Positions 60,089 to 64,000 of a stretch of 64,000 nucleotides of DNA are shown in pieces. The notes under the pieces are model-generated. The model was not told where the DNA came from, searched no databases, and saw only the letters and a program-made list of their open reading frames with translations. The DNA lies in NCBI GenBank assembly GCA_016874295.1, contig VGUH01000010.1, positions 31,877 to 95,876 of the forward strand. Direction: 5' to 3'. The number at the start of each line of letters is the position of its first letter. The stretch's first letter is position 1. The position numbers and the translations under genes were made by a program. Source of the stretch: Gammaproteobacteria bacterium (GTDB lineage Bacteria > Pseudomonadota > Gammaproteobacteria > Steroidobacterales > Steroidobacteraceae).

Positions 60089-60120
60089 GTCCAAACTCCA
60101 GTTTGTAAAAGATGTTGGAC

Positions 60121-60148
60121 ATTGTACCAACCGACACCATGATGTCAA
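60121..60148 (-). promoter_or_regulatory. sigma-70 promoter for the membrane protein/XRE operon
   Basis: On the minus strand, TTGACA (60143-60148) and TACAAT (60121-60126) are separated by 16 bp, about 33 bp before the ATG at 60088. Both hexamers are close to consensus. Confidence 0.7.
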
Positions 60149-60434
60149 ATATCTTGTACATTGCCGCGTGAATCTGCCGCTTTAGTTACTCCGTACCCAT
60201 AGCACTTTGGTCAACTTCAGATGGTTGGGGGATAAGTACCCGTCTTTTTATATAAAACATCAAAATTTCAACTTCTTATCCTCCTACCTGAACGGGAGTA
60301 GGTGAGAAGTTAGTTGACGGGAACCTCAATAAATTCCATCTCTCCCCACCCAAATATCGGTTTTACTGAAGGGGATTTGGTCAATCGATTTGGTAAGAAG
60401 ATGAATAAAAAGTCGGAGGTTGCTTAAGGGTTAT
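60149..60434. other. AT-rich intergenic region with an imperfect hairpin
   Basis: 286 bp of clearly lower GC than the core genome, with no supported gene. AACTTCT (60270-60276) pairs perfectly with AGAAGTT (60305-60311), and CCTAC/GTAGG pairs inside it with an internal loop. It lies downstream of the leftward MAPEG gene and could act as a weak terminator. Confidence 0.35.
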
Positions 60435-60878
60435 TCACAGGTGATGAGAGACGTTCAGCATTCCTAGAGCCGCATGTGTCGCTAGACCGATCAGAAAAAC
60501 GCTTGAGAGTAAAAACAACGCAAAGCGGAGTCGTACATCATTGAAGGTCGTTTGTACTAGCGTATGAAGCACCCTCAGGAATACGTAGCCCCAGGCGAAC
60601 CCGATGTTTACTGGGATATCGCCTTGCCCAAGGAACTGAAGACTTAGACAAGTTGCATAGAAGATCGTCGGTTGCTCCATTAAGTGCGCGTAGTTGTCTG
60701 ACACCTGCTTGGCGCGATCCGGCATCAACGCATTAAGATCCTTTGAGAACTTGCCGACGTCAGGCGACAATTTTAAACGCACCATATTTTTGACGCGCTC
60801 CCAACCAAGCCACATCATCACTATCAGCGTCCAGCAAATCAAAGCGATCATTGGGGCAATCAGTTCGTGTTGATACAT
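60435..60878 (-). CDS. MAPEG family membrane protein
   Basis: A 147-residue protein with four membrane helices. The second part has the MAPEG-like features NYAHLMEQPTIFYATCLSL and YVFLRVLHTLVQ. The eukaryotic members act in eicosanoid and glutathione metabolism. Bacterial ones mostly lack a known role. ATG 60878 has an AGGAG ribosome-binding site and its own promoter at 60912-60939. It lies in the cargo block between IS91 end copies A and B, with low GC. Confidence 0.82.
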   Translation of the reverse strand: MYQHELIAPMIALICWTLIVMMWLGWERVKNMVRLKLSPDVGKFSKDLNALMPDRAKQVSDNYAHLMEQPTIFYATCLSLQFLGQGDIPVNIGFAWGYVFLRVLHTLVQTTFNDVRLRFALFLLSSVFLIGLATHAALGMLNVSHHL

Positions 60879-60911
60879 CTCGCCGGCTCCTGTCGATGAT
60901 GCTAGTCAAGC

Positions 60912-60939
60912 GTTTTATCGTTCTTCGGACTGTTGTCAA
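60912..60939 (-). promoter_or_regulatory. promoter upstream of the MAPEG gene
   Basis: On the minus strand, TTGACA (60934-60939) and TAAAAC (60912-60917) are 16 bp apart. The sequence CGCTTGAC occurs twice in this region, once over the -35 box and once just downstream of the -10 box, and could be an operator pair. Confidence 0.5.
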
Positions 60940-61037
60940 GCGATTTGATAAATACGGGCAACAAAATGCGGACGGTTGCGTTGGGAGTAGGGTGATCGTG
61001 CGCCCTGTAATGTGCCCACACTATGAATCGTAAAAGT

Positions 61038-61257
61038 CGGCGGGGTGGGCCGGCGTGTGCCTGGCTTGCGGTCGGGGCGGGGAAGGGCGGATTTGCCGGT
61101 GCGGGCCGGGGTCAGTGCGGCCGGGCCGGGTGGTCCGGAGGGGTTCTTGGCTGCCGGATTCACGGGCGGGGGCAAGCGATGGCGGGCTCGGGCACACCAT
61201 AAGGCTCGTTCGGCGAAGTTGGCTGTGCGCAAGGGGCCCTTTGAATTTCCTATCCGC
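61038..61257 (+). repeat. IS91 end sequence, copy B (5'-truncated, 220 bp)
   Basis: Identical to the last 220 bp of copy A as far as I can read. The first 35 bp are missing. It ends TATCCGC like the others. No transposase lies upstream. Directly after the end the 9-mer CTATCCGCC is repeated in tandem (61250-61258 and 61259-61267). Confidence 0.9.
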
Positions 61258-61430
61258 CCTATCCGCCGGTCCGCGGCACTGTTTACGGAGGCCTACGGCC
61301 CGCCCGGCGTGCGCGCCCTGACCCGCGCGAGATGGTGGCTGCGGGCGAGCGATCTTACGGATGCGGCGTATAATAATTTATCGGACGGCTCCGATGGGAT
61401 GCCTCTGACAGAGCTTCCCCCGCGCCTTGT

Positions 61431-61478
61431 GGGGGTATTTTCGGGGGTATCAGAACGAATGCATGGGAAAGATACCCC
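61431..61478. repeat. direct plus inverted GGGGGTAT repeats (second arm-site-like cluster)
   Basis: GGGGGTAT occurs at 61431-61438 and again 12 bp later at 61443-61450. The inverse GATACCCC is at 61471-61478. The layout (two direct copies at 12-bp spacing, then one inverted copy) is the same as in the cluster at 57381-57440, although the repeated word differs. Confidence 0.5.
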
Positions 61479-61484
61479 TTAATC

Positions 61485-61519
61485 AAAGGGTCACGAAGGC
61501 TATTCGGTAGCCTCCCTTT
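61485..61519 (+). terminator. hairpin with trailing T-run before the DUF885 gene
   Basis: AGGCTA/TAGCCT (6 bp, 5-nt loop) lies inside AAAGGG/CCCTTT with a one-sided bulge, followed by TTTT. It could stop transcription entering from copy B or act as a leader structure for the gene 30 bp downstream. Confidence 0.4.
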
Positions 61520-61549
61520 TCCACCACTATTAAAAAGCGCGGAGTTCCG

Positions 61550-63373
61550 ATGAAGACTCTCAAAAAGATTCTGGCGTGGTTCCTCGGGTTGTTCGTGCTG
61601 GCGGTTGCCGGCGTGTCGATGTGGTTTTGGTTTACCCCGGTCGGACTCAACAACTACGTCAACAAAATCACGATCCAGTTGGCGCTGTCCTCGCCGCAGG
61701 TGCTGACGCAGCTCGGCCTCGTCGACGACACGCTACTCGATTTTCACAGTGGCAAGCTCGACGATCAGACCGAGGCAAACGAGAAGCGCATGCTTGAGCG
61801 GATGCGTCAGGCGCGCGCTGGGCTCGATCGTTACGGACCGGATGGGCTCGAGGGTCAGGAGCTGCTCACTTGGAAGGTGACGGCGTGGTTTCTGGAAGAC
61901 ATCATCCGTCAGAGTGAATTCGAGCACTCCGGGTATCGCATCAATCAGATTTCCGGTGTGACGGTCGATTTGCCGCAATTCCTCACCGACGGTCACGTCA
62001 TCAAAAGTGAACGCAGTGCGGAGCGCTATCTGTCGCGTCTCAATGAATTTGGTCGAGTGCTTCGCGAGGTCAAAGTTCGCGTCGAAGACGATCGCGCCAA
62101 TGGTGTGATTCCGCCTGATTTTGTGATCGACCAAGCCCTCACGGGCATGCGCAGTTTCATCAAGGGCGGGGCGGCGAGCAACGCGCTGGTGACGACGCTG
62201 CCGGTCAAGCTCGAGAGGGTCGAAGGTCTTTCGGAGGCGGATCGCAAGCGCATGCTCACCGTGGCGACCGACATCGTGCAGCGCGAGGTGATCCCCGGTT
62301 ACGAGGCGATGATCACGCTCTTTGAAGATCTGCGAAAAACTGCAAACCATGACGCCGGTATCTGGCGCATTCCAAACGGTGAGGCGATTTATTCGGTTGC
62401 GCTGAAATCGAACACGACGACGGATCTCTCTGCCGATGAGGTGCATCAGCTCGGTCTCGGCGAGGTGGTGCGAATTGAGACGGAGATGCTGGCGATCCTG
62501 GATGCTGAGGGTATCCGGGGCGCGACGCTCGCCGAGCGGGTCAATCAACTGAACAACCGCGCCGATCAGCTCTTCTCGAACGACGAGTCAGGTCGCGCCC
62601 AGATGCTCGAATATCTGAAAGCCTTCGATGCGCGGGTGATGGCGGTGGCGCCGAAGTTGTTCAATAAAATTCCGCCGCAGCCGCTCGAGATCGTCCGAGT
62701 GCCGGAGTACTCCCAAGACTCCTCGCCTGGCGGTTACTACAATCCGCCGGCACTCGATGGCTCGCGTCCGGGTCGCTTCTACATCAACCAAAAAAATACC
62801 GCGGACAATCCGAAATACGGTCTCGCGACCTTGATGGTGCACGAGGGGTCGCCGGGTCATCACTTCCAGCTCTCCGCCGCGCAGCTCATCGAAGGCGTAC
62901 CGCTCCTACGGAAGGTGCTGCCCTTCAACGCCTACGCGGAAGGCTGGGCGCTCTACGCGGAACGCCTGGCGAAAACCGACATGGGACTCTACGACCAAGA
63001 TCCGCTCAGTGATTTGGGGCGTCTGCAGGCAGAGATGTTTCGTGCCGTCAGACTAGTGGTCGATACCGGTATGCATTCGAAGCACTGGTCTCGCGAGCAG
63101 GCGATCGAATACATGGTGGCCAAGACCGGTATGACCGAGACCGAGATCACGCGTGAGATCGAGCGGTACGTGGTCTGGCCGGGGCAGGCAACGGGATACA
63201 AAGTCGGACAACTCGCCATCCTTCGCATGCGCGAGCGTGCCGAGCGTGAGTTAGGTGAAGCCTTCGACATCAAGGGCTTCCACGATGTGCTACTGATGAA
63301 CGGCGGTATGCCGCTCGAGATTCTCGATCAGGCCGTCACCGACTGGATCGTACGGTCGAAGCCCGCTGCCTGA
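61550..63373 (+). CDS. DUF885 family protein (putative zinc peptidase-like)
   Basis: A 607-residue protein with one N-terminal membrane anchor or uncleaved signal (about residues 8-30), so the rest is probably periplasmic. The family signature HEGSPGHHFQ, a zinc-site-like HExxxxHH, lies near residue 428. FNAYAEGWALYAERL follows and supplies a likely further acidic ligand. The substrate of this family is not established. Codon use differs from the core genes (more AT in third positions). The gene lies between IS91 end copies B and C, which suggests capture from another genome. Confidence 0.85.
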   Translation: MKTLKKILAWFLGLFVLAVAGVSMWFWFTPVGLNNYVNKITIQLALSSPQVLTQLGLVDDTLLDFHSGKLDDQTEANEKRMLERMRQARAGLDRYGPDGLEGQELLTWKVTAWFLEDIIRQSEFEHSGYRINQISGVTVDLPQFLTDGHVIKSERSAERYLSRLNEFGRVLREVKVRVEDDRANGVIPPDFVIDQALTGMRSFIKGGAASNALVTTLPVKLERVEGLSEADRKRMLTVATDIVQREVIPGYEAMITLFEDLRKTANHDAGIWRIPNGEAIYSVALKSNTTTDLSADEVHQLGLGEVVRIETEMLAILDAEGIRGATLAERVNQLNNRADQLFSNDESGRAQMLEYLKAFDARVMAVAPKLFNKIPPQPLEIVRVPEYSQDSSPGGYYNPPALDGSRPGRFYINQKNTADNPKYGLATLMVHEGSPGHHFQLSAAQLIEGVPLLRKVLPFNAYAEGWALYAERLAKTDMGLYDQDPLSDLGRLQAEMFRAVRLVVDTGMHSKHWSREQAIEYMVAKTGMTETEITREIERYVVWPGQATGYKVGQLAILRMRERAERELGEAFDIKGFHDVLLMNGGMPLEILDQAVTDWIVRSKPAA

Positions 63374-63424
63374 GGCCTTGGGCCCCGATCATCGGTACAC
63401 TGTTGGGCGTCATGGTCACTTGGC

Positions 63425-63679
63425 CCAAAGCTTAAGAGGGCGTAGCCGCTGACGGAAGACGGCGGGGTGGGCCGGCGTGTGCCTGGCTTGCGGTCGGGGC
63501 GGGGAAGGGCGGATTTGCCGGTGCGGGCCGGGGTCAGTGCGGCCGGGCCGGGTGGTCCGGAGGGGTTCTTGGCTGCCGGATTCACGGGCGGGGGCAAGCG
63601 ATGGCGGGCTCGGGCACACCATAAGGCTCGTTCGGCGAAGTTGGCTGTGCGCAAGTGGCCCTTTGAATTTCCTATCCGC
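63425..63679 (+). repeat. IS91 end sequence, copy C (full 255 bp)
   Basis: Full-length match to copy A from CCAAAGCTTAAG to TATCCGC with one base difference. No transposase precedes it; the DUF885 gene ends 51 bp upstream. It begins after GTCACTTGGC, which includes CTTG, a target word reported for IS91 elements. Confidence 0.9.
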
Positions 63680-63773
63680 CTACTCAAACGTCCTCACCGA
63701 ATTGGCGACAAAGCAATTTGGTATGAATCGAGTTGTCTACGGAAAAGATGGATCATACAAAGTGGTCCCGTAA
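63680..63773 (+). pseudogene. possible 3' remnant of a truncated gene after copy C
   Basis: The frame continuing out of copy C reads CTYSNVLTEL-like residues and ends GKDGSYKVVP before a TAA (63771-63773). About 30 residues of plausible protein sequence with normal codon use suggest the tail of a gene whose front part was lost at the copy C boundary. I do not recognise the family. Confidence 0.3.
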
Positions 63774-63805
63774 GCTCCCCCGCCTCGGACACAGTGAATA
63801 ATAGA

Positions 63806-63827
63806 CTCTCCCGGCATCGCGGGAGAG
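63806..63827 (+). other. hairpin just before the IS3 OrfA start
   Basis: CTCTCCCG/CGGGAGAG forms a perfect 8-bp stem with a 6-nt loop, ending 3 bp before the ATG at 63831. It overlaps the place where a ribosome-binding site would be, so it may limit translation of the transposase frame. Confidence 0.45.
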
Positions 63828-63830
63828 GTC

Positions 63831-64000
63831 ATGAAGAAGTCGAGGTTTACGGAATCGCAGATCGTGGCGATCTTGAAGGAAGGGGGAGCGGGGGTTGGGA
63901 TTGCTGAGTTGGCGAGGAAGCACGGCATCAGCCGGGCGACCTATTTCAACTGGCGTTCGAAGTACTCGGGGGTGACGGTCTCGGAGCTCAAGCGGATGAA
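63831..64000 (+). CDS. IS3-family transposase OrfA (truncated by window edge)
   Basis: The frame is open from ATG 63831 to the window end (56 codons). It starts MKKSRFTESQIVAILKEG and continues with a helix-turn-helix (ELARKHGISRATYFNWR), typical of OrfA in the IS407/IS2-like part of IS3. OrfB and the right end are outside the window. The left terminal repeat probably lies between 63760 and 63800, but I cannot place it without the other end. Confidence 0.85.
   Translation, partial: MKKSRFTESQIVAILKEGGAGVGIAELARKHGISRATYFNWRSKYSGVTVSELKRM

Larger units (their letters stand above)
61258..61549. other. intergenic region upstream of the DUF885 gene
   Basis: 292 bp without a supported gene. It holds the GGGGGTAT repeat cluster (61431-61478) and a hairpin (61485-61519). 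An AT-rich spot TATAATAATTTATC lies around 61370. A GCGGAG ribosome-binding site precedes the ATG at 61550. Confidence 0.4.

Noticed and set aside
60851..61033. 60-codon + strand frame upstream of copy B
   Set aside because: It overlaps the start and promoter of the MAPEG gene and has no recognisable sequence.
61485..61530. tRNA-like 3' end (hairpin followed by CCACCA-like bases)
   Set aside because: No T-arm consensus, no acceptor partner and no anticodon arm could be found upstream, so a simple hairpin is the better reading.

Overview
The window is GC-rich, densely packed bacterial chromosome. Gene content and gene order point to a gammaproteobacterium, probably near Xanthomonadales, Nevskiales or Steroidobacterales. 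The clues are xerD-dsbC, queA-tgt-yajC-secD-secF, ndk-rlmN-pilW-rodZ-hisS-yfgM-bamB-der, guaB-guaA and a large NAD-dependent glutamate dehydrogenase. The lineage is an inference, because no rRNA gene is present.

Left part (1-28.7 kb) is mostly catabolism. It holds a truncated NAD-glutamate dehydrogenase and 4-hydroxyphenylpyruvate dioxygenase. A membrane-anchored PAS-GGDEF-EAL cyclic-di-GMP protein is broken into three reading frames. A long leftward run from 22.4 kb down to 7.7 kb encodes leucine/isovalerate oxidation: isovaleryl-CoA dehydrogenase, both methylcrotonyl-CoA carboxylase subunits and a methylglutaconyl-CoA hydratase. The same run carries two short-chain dehydrogenases, an M16 peptidase pair, ETF-ubiquinone oxidoreductase, acetoacetyl-CoA synthetase and ZapE. 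A GntR-type regulator diverges from this run over a compact set of palindromes. A thiolase and a fused acyl-CoA mutase/GTPase (IcmF) follow, so branched-chain acyl-CoA metabolism is concentrated here.

Middle part (28.7-57.2 kb) is housekeeping. It contains PlsC, XerD, DsbC, a 7Fe ferredoxin, a NUDIX hydrolase, tRNA-Leu(CAA), and a sigma factor/membrane protein/double-PDZ operon that looks like an envelope-stress module. Queuosine genes, YajC-SecD-SecF, TerC, an APC permease, SuhB and TrmJ come next. A reduced ISC set (desulfurase, an IscU-like protein missing two of three cluster cysteines, and IscA) leads into Ndk, RlmN, PilW, a short RodZ, HisS, YfgM, BamB, Der, XseA, GuaB and GuaA.

Right part (57.2-64 kb) is accessory DNA starting directly after guaA, with visibly lower GC in places. 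An IS91-family transposase is followed by a 255-bp end sequence. That sequence recurs twice more in the same orientation without a transposase, at 61.0 kb and 63.4 kb. The copies separate two cargo blocks: an XRE regulator/membrane protein pair plus a MAPEG protein, and a DUF885 metallopeptidase-like protein. Two clusters of direct plus inverted repeats with an identical 12-bp period resemble recombinase arm sites, but no integrase is in the window. The window ends inside an IS3-type OrfA.
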